Counted from the stretch's first letter, positions 18,597 through 28,752 are shown. The stretch: 40,522 bases of DNA from Methylobacter sp. (GCA_030699385.1 JAUYMY010000021.1:1-40522); one strand, 5' to 3'. A program made the numbers and translations. Notes: generated from the sequence alone by a model not told the origin.

Positions 18597-21265
18597 TATT
18601 CAGGTTTCCGATAACCGTAAATTTGCTGTTCAAAAAAGTCATCCAATTTTTCGCCAACACCGGTCAAGCCTTTAAGTTCTAACTGAAAGAATACCCCTGT
18701 CTGGCTGATGCCGGTCGCATCGACAACCTGCGAGTAATCCGGAATATTGGGGTTTGGATTAAGGTTGACATTGTTAATCCAGCGCCGACCGATCACACGA
18801 AAACGCCAGCAGCAATTTTCTTTTTCCAGACCGAAAAAACTTTCCTGAGTATTGTTGTTAAGCAATGAATAAGTCCAGCGCCCGACCGCCGACCAATTAT
18901 CATAAATCGGCCAATGAAATGAGGCGTCACTTTGAATAATATCGTAGGGCCGAACGCCTTCAGGCGTAGGAATCAAGGTGTTTTTTCTATAGCGATAACC
19001 CAAATTAATAATCTCGCCGGGCTGATTAATATAATGCAGCATGGCATGATGCCTAACAATATCGTTCACATGCGGGTCCCATTGCACCCCTGAGCTCATC
19101 GATACATGAGTCATCATCTCCGCATTCAAATCAGCCACCAACGGCGACAGCAGGCTGGTTTCTATCGGATAACCAGGCAATGTCACTTCCCTATCGCGGA
19201 AATAAATGGTCTCTCCGAGACTGAACTTCATTTTGTCGCGTCCGGTTTTCGCATCGACCAAGCGGGTTGTCACCGCCGCTGTCAACTGATTAGCATCCTG
19301 AACCCTATCGGTTCCGCTAAAGCGGTTTTCCAAAAACATGCTGTTGAAAGAAAAGTCATTCAGCGCCGTATCGAAGATAGGAATATCGTTCTGATCGTTT
19401 TTGGGAATATATAAATAGAACAACCGCGGTTCAAGCGTACTTAAATAAGACCTGTTAGAAAAATTGACGTCTTTTTCCATATACAGGCCGCTGTTGGTCG
19501 AAAAAATCGGCAACGTTCTTGATATGCTGTCATCGGCCATCATCGTGCCTCTCGGGTTGCTCAGCAAATACTGGGTATGTTGCAAAGAAACCTTTGGCGT
19601 CAAATAAGAACTGGCTGTTTGCATCGGCAAACTAACAGACGGTCTAACATTGGCGCGCTGGCCATTGATAATGGAATCGTGCTGGAAATAGACATATTCA
19701 GCATCCATCAAGGTATTTAACGGCGTGGGCATGAAATTGAAAGTACGATCCAAATTCACATTCACTTGCGGCAAACGCCGATAAGGTATGCCCTCGTCGG
19801 TTATCGCCTTATCGATTGATTGGTAATTATCAACATGGCCTTTGACGAAAATACCTTCGTTGGCATAACTGACATTGGCCTGACTTAACAAGAAGCTGTT
19901 GAACGTCGACACACTCAGCGCATTGCCCAAATCAGGAAAATAATCCTTGTCCGACACATAGTTCAAATCGAAATCGGATTGGATATGCTGGGTAAATTGG
20001 CTGTTATTTCTAAGCGACACTAAATAGCGGGACTTATTCAGTTCGCTGTCCTCAGGCAAAAACTCGACATCCGCCGTGCCGCCGGTCATTGAGGTCAAAT
20101 AACGGAAATTACCGCCGAGCAAGATGCCGCGTTTTGACAGATAACGTGGCTTTAACACCGCATCGTAATTGGGCGCTATGTTCCAATAATAAGGCGCGGA
20201 AAAACTGAAACCGGCTCGCTGGGTATTGCCAAATACCGGCGCAAGAAAACCGGAAAGCCGACGGTCATCGGTCGGAAAGGACAAATAAGGCGAATAAAAC
20301 ACCGGCGTACCTTTAAATTCAACCCAGGCGTTTTTGGCTGAACCTTGGCCTATCGCCTTGTTCAACTTCAATTCAGAGGCATGAACTACCCAATCCTGAT
20401 TACCGGGACGGCAACTGGTATAGGCCACATCTTTATAACGGCTCAGCGTATCGCTCTCGCGATAAACCGCTTTCGCCCGCCCTCGGAGCGGCGCAGACGG
20501 CGAAATGAACATCGCATCCCTGAGCCTAGCCTGGTCAGACGCCAAATTAAGCGATGCCGACTCACCGTGCAAAGCCAACTCATCTTCACTGTAATAAACA
20601 CTGCCTTCTAAATCCAAGGTCTCGGACACGCTGTCATAACTGGCTTTATTAGCGATTGAACGCTGATCTGCACGGGTCATTTCAACATTGCCAAAATAGC
20701 TGTAGATTTCGCTGTCGAACACTTCGGCATAATCCGACTTAATATCCAGAGGCGACGATTCCCTTAACGCCTTACCGCGCTCAAATGCAGGCCGTGTGCT
20801 ATCGGGCGCTTCGCAGTGTTGCCAGGGATTGTATTTTAGTTGTGATTGAAGATTGCCGAAAATCTGCTCTTCATTTAGGTCAAATGCTGGAGGCAGCAGC
20901 CTCATGCCCAGTTCGGATTTTACCGCCACCGGTGTAACCGCAAGAGGCTGCGTGTCGGTTTTAGCACTGACGGGAGGAGGAAGCGTCGCTGTTGCAGTCG
21001 CCATGCCGGCATTTCCAGCGGGTTCAGGCTGGCGTTCCATGATGACAGGTTCAGCGATAACAGGCTGTGTTTCTTTGGCCGCACTATCTTGAACGGTATC
21101 GATAGGTTCTTTGATAACGGGAGCTTCGTCCGCTATTTTTTCGCCACCGACGCAAACCCACTCTTTGCTATCTTTGCTTTGTGCGCAATTCCAAGACGCA
21201 TCATCGGCAAGACCGATAGGTGCATAAATAGTCGGTAAAAAAAACAGTAATAAACGTCGGTGCAT
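18596..21265 (-). CDS. lptD: LPS-assembly protein LptD
   Basis: Outer-membrane barrel that, with LptE, inserts lipopolysaccharide into the outer leaflet. After a signal peptide come a Pro/Thr/Val-rich linker, the OstA-type N-terminal domain (SDYAEVFDSEIYSYFGNVEMTRADQRSIANKASYD...) and a C-terminal barrel of about 600 residues. Two N-terminal cysteines (WNCAQSKDSKEWVCVGG) and the adjacent pair in ENCCWRFRV match the disulfide pattern of LptD. A TTG at 21277 extends the frame by four residues; I chose the ATG at 21265. It is longer than the E. coli protein (784) because of the linker. Divergent from amgK. Confidence 0.94.
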   Translation of the reverse strand: MHRRLLLFFLPTIYAPIGLADDASWNCAQSKDSKEWVCVGGEKIADEAPVIKEPIDTVQDSAAKETQPVIAEPVIMERQPEPAGNAGMATATATLPPPVSAKTDTQPLAVTPVAVKSELGMRLLPPAFDLNEEQIFGNLQSQLKYNPWQHCEAPDSTRPAFERGKALRESSPLDIKSDYAEVFDSEIYSYFGNVEMTRADQRSIANKASYDSVSETLDLEGSVYYSEDELALHGESASLNLASDQARLRDAMFISPSAPLRGRAKAVYRESDTLSRYKDVAYTSCRPGNQDWVVHASELKLNKAIGQGSAKNAWVEFKGTPVFYSPYLSFPTDDRRLSGFLAPVFGNTQRAGFSFSAPYYWNIAPNYDAVLKPRYLSKRGILLGGNFRYLTSMTGGTADVEFLPEDSELNKSRYLVSLRNNSQFTQHIQSDFDLNYVSDKDYFPDLGNALSVSTFNSFLLSQANVSYANEGIFVKGHVDNYQSIDKAITDEGIPYRRLPQVNVNLDRTFNFMPTPLNTLMDAEYVYFQHDSIINGQRANVRPSVSLPMQTASSYLTPKVSLQHTQYLLSNPRGTMMADDSISRTLPIFSTNSGLYMEKDVNFSNRSYLSTLEPRLFYLYIPKNDQNDIPIFDTALNDFSFNSMFLENRFSGTDRVQDANQLTAAVTTRLVDAKTGRDKMKFSLGETIYFRDREVTLPGYPIETSLLSPLVADLNAEMMTHVSMSSGVQWDPHVNDIVRHHAMLHYINQPGEIINLGYRYRKNTLIPTPEGVRPYDIIQSDASFHWPIYDNWSAVGRWTYSLLNNNTQESFFGLEKENCCWRFRVIGRRWINNVNLNPNPNIPDYSQVVDATGISQTGVFFQLELKGLTGVGEKLDDFFEQQIYGYRKPE

Positions 21266-21370
21266 AGGTAATATCAAGTTTAGTGGCGCAATGAATCACA
21301 AATCGAATAGAATGCCGGGCGCCAATTTTACCTTACTACCCCGCAATTATACTAATCTATCCTAATCATC

Positions 21371-22369
21371 ATGATGCCTGAAGACTTGAGAACACTATTG
21401 ATGTTCGACTGGCTTAAAAACGATTTATTACTCACCGTCACCGCTTGCGAACCCGCCTCCAGCGATGCCAGTTTTCGCCGTTACTTTAGAGTACAAACAC
21501 CCGGGCAACAATTCATCGTCATGGATGCACCGCCGAACAAGGAAAATAGCGAACCTTTCATCAGAATCGCCAAGCTGCTGCGACAATCCCAAGTCAACGT
21601 ACCGGACATTTTTCAACAAAACCTGAGCGATGGTTTTTTATTGCTGGAAGATTTTGGCAGCCAGTGCTTTTTGGACCAACTGAACGAGAACACCGCTGAC
21701 GTCTTATATCAGAGCGCGTTCGATGCGCTATTCAAACTACAAAGCCAGACCCCGGTACAAAACGCCGGATTGCCGCATTATGACAAGGCGCTGCTGCACC
21801 GGGAACTGGCTATTTTTGACGACTGGTTTTTAGGCCAGTTGCTGGACAAAGCAATCCCTGATGCTATTTGGAACGGCGTGCGCACCCTGCTCACCGCCTC
21901 GGCGCTGGAACAGCCGTTCATCTGCGTACACCGCGACTACCATAGCCGCAACCTGATGGTTTTAGACGAAAATTCACCCGGCATCATCGATTTTCAGGAT
22001 GCTGTTATCGGCCCAATCACTTATGATCTGGTGTCATTATTGCGCGATTGCTATATCGCCTGGCCGGAACAGCAAGTTAAACAATGGCTGTTGAGTTATT
22101 TTGACCACCTCCAACAAGCCGGCCTGATCGATTGCAGCCCTGAACAATTTAAGCGCTGGTTTGATTTAATGGGCTTACAGCGCCATCTGAAAGCCATCGG
22201 CATTTTTTCCCGCCTGCATTTGCGCGACCATAAATCCACTTATCTAGCCGACATTCCGCGCACCCTGAACTATGTCACCGACGTTTGCGCAAGCTATCCC
22301 GAACTGGCCGAGTTCAACCGCTTCCTGCAAGAGCAGGTGCTACCTGTCCTGAGCGTAGTCGAAAAATGA
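21371..22369 (+). CDS. amgK: Anomeric N-acetylmuramate/N-acetylglucosamine kinase AmgK
   Basis: Aminoglycoside-phosphotransferase fold. The catalytic loop VHRDYHSRNLMV and metal-binding DFQDAVIGPITYDL are intact in a 332-residue protein. AmgK phosphorylates MurNAc at C1, and MurU then makes UDP-MurNAc, a recycling route that bypasses de novo synthesis. The call rests on its coupling to murU (4-base overlap) and its divergent position to lptD, as in pseudomonads. The last codons (VLSVVEK) come from a degenerate dispersed repeat. Confidence 0.88.
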   Translation: MMPEDLRTLLMFDWLKNDLLLTVTACEPASSDASFRRYFRVQTPGQQFIVMDAPPNKENSEPFIRIAKLLRQSQVNVPDIFQQNLSDGFLLLEDFGSQCFLDQLNENTADVLYQSAFDALFKLQSQTPVQNAGLPHYDKALLHRELAIFDDWFLGQLLDKAIPDAIWNGVRTLLTASALEQPFICVHRDYHSRNLMVLDENSPGIIDFQDAVIGPITYDLVSLLRDCYIAWPEQQVKQWLLSYFDHLQQAGLIDCSPEQFKRWFDLMGLQRHLKAIGIFSRLHLRDHKSTYLADIPRTLNYVTDVCASYPELAEFNRFLQEQVLPVLSVVEK

Positions 22370-23046
22370 AAGCCATGATTTTAGCCGCCGGGCGCGGCGA
22401 AAGAATGCGCCCGCTCACCGACAATACACCTAAACCCTTGCTGTTAGCGGGCGGCAAAGCTATCATCGAACACACCATCACACAGCTGGTCGCAGCCGGT
22501 TTTAATGACATCGTCATTAACCATGCTCATTTAGGGCTGCAACTGGAACAGCAACTAGGCAACGGCAGCCGCTTTGGCGCCAGTATCCAGTATTCGCCCG
22601 AAGGCGAACATGCGCTGGAAACTGCGGGCGGCATTATTAACGCCCTGCCCTTATTAGGTGAACAGGTCTTTTTGGTGGTCAATGGCGACATCGCCACCGA
22701 CTTTGCTTTTGCCGAGCTGCTTAACCAGCCGGTTGATTTGGCGCATGTGGTGTTGGTCGATAACCCAGCGCATCACCCGGAAGGCGATTTTGGCCTCGAT
22801 CATAATGGATTGGTCATTACCGATAATGCCGAACACTTTACCTTCAGCGGCATCGGGCTGTATCATCCTAAGCTGTTTGACAAACTACCCGCAGGCCCCG
22901 CCAAACTAGGGCCGTTATTACGGCAGGCGATCACACAAGGCCGGGTTTCAGGACAAAAAACCGATAGCTTTTGGATGGACATAGGTACGCCGGAACGCCT
23001 GCAAGCGCTTGATTTTCATTACACCCAACAACAGGAAAGACCATGA
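22366..23046 (+). CDS. murU: N-acetylmuramate alpha-1-phosphate uridylyltransferase MurU
   Basis: A 226-residue nucleotidyltransferase with the signature AAGRGERMRPLTDNTPKPLL at residues 5-24. It also has the VVNGDIATDF metal site and a C-terminal FWMDIGTPERLQAL motif. It makes UDP-MurNAc from MurNAc-1-phosphate and UTP. The ATG at 22366 overlaps the amgK stop (ATGA). An upstream in-frame extension to 22285 lies wholly inside amgK and is not conserved-looking. The dodecin gene overlaps its end by 4 bases. Confidence 0.92.
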   Translation: MKAMILAAGRGERMRPLTDNTPKPLLLAGGKAIIEHTITQLVAAGFNDIVINHAHLGLQLEQQLGNGSRFGASIQYSPEGEHALETAGGIINALPLLGEQVFLVVNGDIATDFAFAELLNQPVDLAHVVLVDNPAHHPEGDFGLDHNGLVITDNAEHFTFSGIGLYHPKLFDKLPAGPAKLGPLLRQAITQGRVSGQKTDSFWMDIGTPERLQALDFHYTQQQERP

Positions 23047-23252
23047 CTGAGCACGTTTACCATAAAATAGAACTGACCGGATCATCAACCGTCGGCATTC
23101 AAGAAGCCATCGAAAATGCGATTAGCAAAGCGGCGGAAACAAACGCGAACATGCGCTGGTTTGAAGTCGTCGAAACCCGCGGACAGATCACTCACAACAA
23201 AGTCGCACACTGGCAGGTCACCATTAAAATCGGCGTCGCCTTAGCTGATTAA
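23043..23252 (+). CDS. Dodecin family flavoprotein
   Basis: A 69-residue protein that in known cases forms a hollow dodecamer storing flavin. It matches the family: HVYHKIELTGSSTVGIQEAIENAISKAAET, the flavin-stacking tryptophan W39 in MRWFEVVETRG, and the closing WQVTIKIG. It is coupled to murU by an ATGA overlap, an uncommon setting as far as I know. A hairpin follows the gene. Confidence 0.9.
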   Translation: MTEHVYHKIELTGSSTVGIQEAIENAISKAAETNANMRWFEVVETRGQITHNKVAHWQVTIKIGVALAD

Positions 23253-23270
23253 AAATCGATATTTTTATGC

Positions 23271-23303
23271 AGACCTTCCAGTTTTTTAAAACCTGTAAGG
23301 TCT
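23271..23303 (+). terminator. Putative terminator of amgK-murU-dodecin
   Basis: AGACCTT (23271-23277) pairs with AAGGTCT (23297-23303). Further pairing inside (CAGTTTT with AAAAC.CTG) makes a long stem about 20 bases after the dodecin stop. The T-run is within the stem rather than after it, so efficiency is uncertain. Confidence 0.5.
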
Positions 23304-23420
23304 AACTCGCAACATTTTGAAAGAAAATTTTAGTTTTTTGGACGCGTAATAGGCTGCTATAGCTGAGTTTGATTGTAAAAGCCGAAAACTTAACCACTTA
23401 AAGCCTATATTCAATTACTT

Positions 23421-24047
23421 ATGAGCCAGCAAACCGACAAAAGCAGCAACACCGTATGGCACTGCGCTACCGTCACACGGCAGCGCCGCGAACAAAAAAA
23501 TGCCCATAAATCAGTGGTGCTCTGGTTTACCGGCCTATCCGGCTCAGGTAAATCCACGCTCGCCCATGCGGTAGAAGAACAGCTCTTTCAAAGCGGTTTC
23601 AATACCTTTGTTTTAGATGGCGATAACGTGCGCCACGGCTTATGCAGCGATCTTGGCTTTAGCGATAAAGACCGCAAGGAAAATATCCGCCGCATCAGCG
23701 AAACCGCCAAACTGCTGCTCGAAGCCGGTGTCATCACACTGACCGCCTTTATCTCCCCCTTTAAAGCCGAACGCGCCATCGCCAGAAGCCTGATGCCGCA
23801 TGGCGATTTTATTGAAATCCACTGCTATTGCCCCTTAGAAATATGCGAACAGCGCGATGTCAAAGGCTTGTACAAAAAAGCGCGGCTGGGTGAAATCAAA
23901 GATTTTACCGGCATTTCCTCGCCTTACGAAGCGCCGGAAAATCCCGATTTAAAAATCGACACCAGCCTGCTGAGCGTCGAACAGAGTGTGCATTTGGTCA
24001 CATCGTTGTTACGCGACCGCAACATCTTGCCGCCTAATGCATTTTGA
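23421..24047 (+). CDS. cysC: Adenylyl-sulfate (APS) kinase
   Basis: Makes PAPS from APS and ATP in sulfate assimilation. The 208-residue protein has Walker [10 protein letters not shown] (38-46), the APS-binding DGDNVRHGL...F and KENIRR motifs, and the segment [13 protein letters not shown]. It stands alone, without cysDN or a sulfotransferase nearby. It overlaps the DHH gene by 11 bases. In some bacteria DHH/DHHA1 proteins hydrolyse pAp, the by-product of PAPS use, so a functional link is possible but unproven. Confidence 0.93.
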   Translation: MSQQTDKSSNTVWHCATVTRQRREQKNAHKSVVLWFTGLSGSGKSTLAHAVEEQLFQSGFNTFVLDGDNVRHGLCSDLGFSDKDRKENIRRISETAKLLLEAGVITLTAFISPFKAERAIARSLMPHGDFIEIHCYCPLEICEQRDVKGLYKKARLGEIKDFTGISSPYEAPENPDLKIDTSLLSVEQSVHLVTSLLRDRNILPPNAF

Positions 24048-24993
24048 TGTATTCAATGGCGATGCCGACGGCATCTGCGCCCTGATTCAATTGCGTCTGG
24101 CCCAGCCGCAGACGGCGCAGCTTATCACCGGCATCAAACGCGACATCCAGTTGCTGGACAAATTCACCGTCAATTCGGGCGACTGCATCACGGTGCTGGA
24201 CGTCTCCCTGCAAGCTAATAGCCGCCGCGTTAATGAGTTTCTCCATCAGGGCGCGCATATTTTTTATGTCGACCATCACCAATCCGGCACAATCCCCCAG
24301 CATCCGCATTTAACCGCCCTGATTGATACCGACAACACCCTCTGCACCAGCCTTTTGGTCAACCGGTATCTGCATGGCAAATACCCGTTATGGGCGATCA
24401 CCGCCGCTTTTGGCGACAACTTAAACCACAGCGCCGAACAACTCGCCGCCACCTTAAAACTAAGCCAAACGCAACTCGAAGCCCTGCTTAACTTAGGTAT
24501 CGCTATCAACTATAACAGCTACGGCAGTTGCGTCGACGACCTCTATTTCGCTCCGGAAGTGCTGTACCGGGAAATGTCGGCATTCCAATCCCCGTTTGAT
24601 TTTATCAGCGGCAACCCGGCTATTTTTACGCAATTAATACAGGGTTATCAGCAGGATATGGCCAACGCCCAAGCACTCACCGCAGAATACCGCAGCGCTG
24701 CTGTCGCCGTCTTCATGCTGCCCGACAGCGTCTGGGCCCGGCGCGTTAGCGGCGTGTTCAGCAACTATCTGGCCAATCTCGCCCCCGACACCGCCCATGC
24801 CGTCATCAGCCATAATCCGGGCAACAATTATCAAGTCAGCGTGCGCGCGCCACTGGCGCGTAAATTCGGCGCTGGACAGCTCTGTGCTGCCTTTCCCAGC
24901 GGTGGAGGACGCGAGGCGGCAGCGGGCATCAATCACTTGCCCGCCGACCAACTGGCTATTTTCATCAAAAAGTTTGAGGCATTTTATTCGTGA
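24037..24993 (+). CDS. DHH-family phosphoesterase
   Basis: A 318-residue cytosolic phosphoesterase. The metal motifs are NGDADGICA (6-14), LDVSLQANS and the signature YVDHHQSG. The C-terminal DHHA1-like glycine motif is present as GGGREAAAG, with Arg where His is usual. I start at the ATG at 24037, which opens directly into [12 protein letters not shown]; a longer frame lies inside cysC. Candidate substrates are pAp, short oligonucleotides or cyclic dinucleotide products. The cysC overlap favours pAp, as inference. Confidence 0.82.
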   Translation: MHFDVFNGDADGICALIQLRLAQPQTAQLITGIKRDIQLLDKFTVNSGDCITVLDVSLQANSRRVNEFLHQGAHIFYVDHHQSGTIPQHPHLTALIDTDNTLCTSLLVNRYLHGKYPLWAITAAFGDNLNHSAEQLAATLKLSQTQLEALLNLGIAINYNSYGSCVDDLYFAPEVLYREMSAFQSPFDFISGNPAIFTQLIQGYQQDMANAQALTAEYRSAAVAVFMLPDSVWARRVSGVFSNYLANLAPDTAHAVISHNPGNNYQVSVRAPLARKFGAGQLCAAFPSGGGREAAAGINHLPADQLAIFIKKFEAFYS

Positions 24994-25049
24994 CTAGCTG
25001 GTACAATGCGAAAAAACCGTTCTCTAGTCGCGACTGGAGCAATAATATA

Positions 25050-25215
25050 GATAAGCCGTAACTACTCAGCGAAAAAAGAAATAGAACTCGGCAATTGCTC
25101 CTGCATCGCCTAAAGCGCCTACTTTTGGTGCTCTACCTCCTGCATCCCTGCAGTCGACGGAAAACACAGATCAGACGGATTTACACTGATTTTTTAAAAT
25201 GGACTGCGCTTTTAA
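25050..25215 (-). repeat. MITE-like element R1, copy c, with a 70-bp form of the inner unit
   Basis: Read on the minus strand this matches the copy at 6093-6246 along most of its length. The inner unit (25088-25157) has 22 extra bases (CCAAAAGTAGGCGCTTTAGG region) in the middle. It lies in the 294-base gap between the DHH gene and the PEPCK-like gene, where I see no other gene. Confidence 0.75.
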
Positions 25216-25218
25216 CAA

Positions 25219-25260
25219 CTTTTTTTCGTGCCTTTCGTATTAAGCGTGGACAACATCTTT
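25219..25260. repeat. R2 repeat, partial copy
   Basis: TTTTTCGTGCCTTTCGTATT and AAGCGTGGACAACATCTTT match the right half of the palindrome at 28899-28952 and its flank. It lies just upstream of the PEPCK-like gene, so the repeat family occurs on both sides of that gene. Confidence 0.6.
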
Positions 25261-25287
25261 TGCCAACAAACCTCCGGAACCGCCCTC

Positions 25288-28200
25288 ATGAACTCACTTC
25301 CCCATTTATCCCGCCCGCTTTCCTCCCACCCGAAACGGCTGGAAGAATTGCAACATATCAACCTGCAACTTGCCGCCTTGGGTCAGCCAACCTGTGAGGT
25401 GGAAAATGACCCGCAATACCTTAAAATTGCCGGCAGCCTGTTAAAAAACTATTCGCAACAACGCCGTTTGTTGGCCTTAACCCAATACCGCTGCCCCGCC
25501 GACCAGCGTATTCAGGATTTCCTTAACGCTTATCTGACTGAAAACGACATTGATACGCCCATCAGTTTGCCCGGCGAAACTTTTGTGCTGGAACAAAAAG
25601 GACTGGCAAGGGCACTGTCCCTGCCTTTCGAGCATAACGAATTTCATTCGCCCTATATCGATTCCTACCGGATTCAGCAAGGTGTCCTGCATAACCCGCA
25701 AAATGACCGGCGCACCACCAAAGGCGTATTTCACATTGCCGCCGGCGGCCTCCCGGTTCCGGCAGATAAAAACGAAGTGCCGGTGCAAGCTTATGCCGCG
25801 CTGCTCAGTGCCGCGCTGCTACCGCCGGCCGACCTTTTGAGCCTGCCCTTTACCAGCGCCCAAACTAACACCGCAAAACTCTGGGTATCCTCGCTGCTGC
25901 GCCCTATTGTCAGCCCGGAAATTTCGGCCTCAATACCGGCCAAAACCCTGGAAGTGCGCTTTTTCGCCCCCGGCGGATTGGTCGCCAACCTGGATTTTGT
26001 CGAGTCCATTTTCGGCAACGCAGGCAACCCGTTCTTGCCCGAAAACGATGCCGCCTTGGATATTGAGCATTGGACCGGCCATACCGGCTGCATCATCCTG
26101 GCGCCGCATTTGGTGCATTGCCGGAAAAAAGATCTCGGCTTGCCGCATGTTGACGATGCGACCGAGCGCCAACGCAAAGACGGCATGTGCTGGCAACAAG
26201 AAGATGAGCTGTACAACAACGGCCAGCCCTTCAAATTGGTGTGCCGCAACATGCAGGGCGTGATTGTCACACTCATTGCCGACAACTATTTCGGCTACAG
26301 CAAAAAAGAAATCAAATCCCATATCAGCTATTCGGCCAACCTATACGGCGGCTGTGAAGAAGAACATTCGGGCGGCGCGCTGGCTTTCCCCCGGGTCATT
26401 CTGGGCGAAATATTTTTGCCGCATTCGTCCTATATTGCCGACCATTATTCTTTCGATAAAGTCTGCCGCCAGCTGGCGCCAGTTATCGACCACAAAGACG
26501 GCGGCTATGCCATTGATAAAAACTACCCTGATATTATTTACGTCCCCAGCACGGCAAAATTTAATATTCAACAACAGCAAATCAGCTGGACGGACAACAA
26601 CAAAATACAAACGCTCAAGTTACTGTTCAACCACACCTATATCTATCCGAACGGCTTTAAGATCCATCTGGAACGCCATCCCCACGCGCCTAGCTGGCGT
26701 TTGATCGGCACCCATCAAGAGGGCACTTTTTGCCACAAACCCAGCACCGTATCGGGCGGCGGCAAATCGGAAATTTCCAAATCGATAGCCGGCGCCATCA
26801 TTTCCGGCGCAGTTTTTGTCGATGATTTCGACAAAGACATGGACATCGTCACCGAAATATTCGACAAAGATTATTCCATCCGCTTTCGCGACCCGGCGCT
26901 GCACGGCATCGACCAGCGCCCACTGCTCAGTAACGAACGTACCTTAGGCTCGGTGATCAAACTGCTGACCCCATCGGCAACGCAATATTCAGACAGCTAT
27001 AACCAATGGCTGACCGATATTCCCCATCATATTTTGGCCGTGGCGTTAATGATCAAACGCTTTTACAAAGAAGAATGGGGCGCAGACTGGCGCCGGCATT
27101 TCTCCGTCGATATGGTCAACGGCTACCACGGTAACGAACTCAAATTCCAAGGCCGTAAACTGATCGCCAGCTACTTGCGCGTCGGCTTCGATGAAAAAGG
27201 CGCATGGCGGGTATTCAAACTGCGCCAAGACTTTGTGGCTTCAGCCAAAGTGCAGATGGAAGATGATATTTCCGCCTCCGCCGTGGTGCCGAGCCATAAT
27301 CTGACCGGGCTGAATCCCGACTATAAAAACTCCAGCGTCAAACTGGTGGCAAACTGCGAAAGCAGTTTCTTCCAGCGCCCTGACGACGCCGTCCACCGAG
27401 GCACTGATTTACAAACCGAACTGGATTTTTCGCGCTCCGACAATTTCATTTCCAATTTTCAGCCGCTCACACCAGAAGACGCCCGCGAGTTTATCGAAGA
27501 TGTCATTCATTTCGACAAATTCAGCGAGCCGATGCAAAACGTCATCCGTCACGCAGCACTGGGCAAAGAGGGCGAATATTTCGTTTCCTCCGCACATCCG
27601 CGTTTAGTCGACGGCAAACCCAGTCTCAATGTGCGTTATTTGCAATTGCGTCCCGACATAGCCGACCCCAAACAGCGCTACATTGCGGAAACCTCCACCC
27701 GTTTGGCGCGTGGACTCAATGCCGATCAAACTGTTTATTTCCCGGTTAACGAAGTCCTAAGTGGACGCCGTAATAACCCCGCCGAACCCGAAGCCGGCAT
27801 CCGGCCGTTGGCTATTTACAACCCGATTCATTATCAGGAATTGCCTGAATTGTTTATGGATTTTATCTGCAGCCTGACCGGAAAATCGCCCTCCACCACC
27901 GGTGCCGGTTCCGAAGGCGCGCTGACCAAAGGCCCGTTCAACGCCGTATCCGCCACCGCCGACCTAAACAGCGCGCTGGTTTCTTTCATCCTGTGCGGCT
28001 ACCACGGTTTTTCCACGGCCGCCGGTTACATAGGTTCTAAGCGCCGCATCGACCACGACATCAGCCTGCTGATTCCTGAAATCTGGTCGCGTCTGCCGGT
28101 CGCCCAACGCGATCCGCAGTATTTGATTGAACAAGGGCAGCTGGAAAAACTGGAAGATTTTGACTACGAAGGCCGTACCGTCTATCAAAGCCGTTTGGGC

Positions 28201-28752
28201 TATCGCATTACCGAACGCTTTGTACATACCAATTTCGGCAAAATGTTCGATTACCCGACTGCCGTCTTCGACGAGGCCATACTGAAACCGGAGACCCAGG
28301 ATCTGGCCAGCTATGTCGACGGCATCGATAATGTTTATGAGGCACAGCAACGGGTCGCGCAGCTGTATATTCAGGACAGCTCCGTCCACGATGCCTGCCC
28401 GCCGTTAAAAGCGCTGCTGCACATCATGGCCGAGGGCCACTACATGGGCAAAACCATCAGCGACCCGGCTATTCGCGGCCTGTTCGACCGCGATTATTTG
28501 CTGCAAAGCGACTGGTATCAGCAACGCCTCGACATCAAGCAACAACGCGACAGCCAACTTTGGCAACAGCACAAAAGCTACATCGAGCAGCACCTGAGCA
28601 AAACCGAACAAGATAACGCCGACATCCGCACCGAGCTGGAACAAAAACTTGAAGCGGCAGAACGCAAACTGGCCGAAATCAACGACCCGGCGTACCTGCA
28701 ACAACTGCAAGGCACCTTAGGCGCGGATTGGGTGCATCACCCCTACGCATAG
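25288..28752 (+). CDS. Probable pyrophosphate-type phosphoenolpyruvate carboxykinase
   Basis: A 1154-residue cytosolic protein, about twice the size of GTP- or ATP-type PEPCK and near the size of PPi-PEPCK of Propionibacterium and Entamoeba. Motifs recall the PEPCK core. NLYGGCEEEHSGG (near 350) is like the YGGN.LLGKK segment. VSGGGKSEISK (near 487) is like the P-loop, and VFVDDFDKD (near 510) like the second kinase motif. GRRNNPAEPEAGIRPL (near 826) is like GRRP.G. The reaction would be PEP + CO2 + Pi to or from oxaloacetate + PPi. The C-terminus is a coiled coil (about 1085-1140). I prefer the ATG at 25288 over a GTG at 25228, which lies in a repeat. Family assignment is from remembered size and motifs. 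Confidence 0.6.
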   Translation: MNSLPHLSRPLSSHPKRLEELQHINLQLAALGQPTCEVENDPQYLKIAGSLLKNYSQQRRLLALTQYRCPADQRIQDFLNAYLTENDIDTPISLPGETFVLEQKGLARALSLPFEHNEFHSPYIDSYRIQQGVLHNPQNDRRTTKGVFHIAAGGLPVPADKNEVPVQAYAALLSAALLPPADLLSLPFTSAQTNTAKLWVSSLLRPIVSPEISASIPAKTLEVRFFAPGGLVANLDFVESIFGNAGNPFLPENDAALDIEHWTGHTGCIILAPHLVHCRKKDLGLPHVDDATERQRKDGMCWQQEDELYNNGQPFKLVCRNMQGVIVTLIADNYFGYSKKEIKSHISYSANLYGGCEEEHSGGALAFPRVILGEIFLPHSSYIADHYSFDKVCRQLAPVIDHKDGGYAIDKNYPDIIYVPSTAKFNIQQQQISWTDNNKIQTLKLLFNHTYIYPNGFKIHLERHPHAPSWRLIGTHQEGTFCHKPSTVSGGGKSEISKSIAGAIISGAVFVDDFDKDMDIVTEIFDKDYSIRFRDPALHGIDQRPLLSNERTLGSVIKLLTPSATQYSDSYNQWLTDIPHHILAVALMIKRFYKEEWGADWRRHFSVDMVNGYHGNELKFQGRKLIASYLRVGFDEKGAWRVFKLRQDFVASAKVQMEDDISASAVVPSHNLTGLNPDYKNSSVKLVANCESSFFQRPDDAVHRGTDLQTELDFSRSDNFISNFQPLTPEDAREFIEDVIHFDKFSEPMQNVIRHAALGKEGEYFVSSAHPRLVDGKPSLNVRYLQLRPDIADPKQRYIAETSTRLARGLNADQTVYFPVNEVLSGRRNNPAEPEAGIRPLAIYNPIHYQELPELFMDFICSLTGKSPSTTGAGSEGALTKGPFNAVSATADLNSALVSFILCGYHGFSTAAGYIGSKRRIDHDISLLIPEIWSRLPVAQRDPQYLIEQGQLEKLEDFDYEGRTVYQSRLGYRITERFVHTNFGKMFDYPTAVFDEAILKPETQDLASYVDGIDNVYEAQQRVAQLYIQDSSVHDACPPLKALLHIMAEGHYMGKTISDPAIRGLFDRDYLLQSDWYQQRLDIKQQRDSQLWQQHKSYIEQHLSKTEQDNADIRTELEQKLEAAERKLAEINDPAYLQQLQGTLGADWVHHPYA

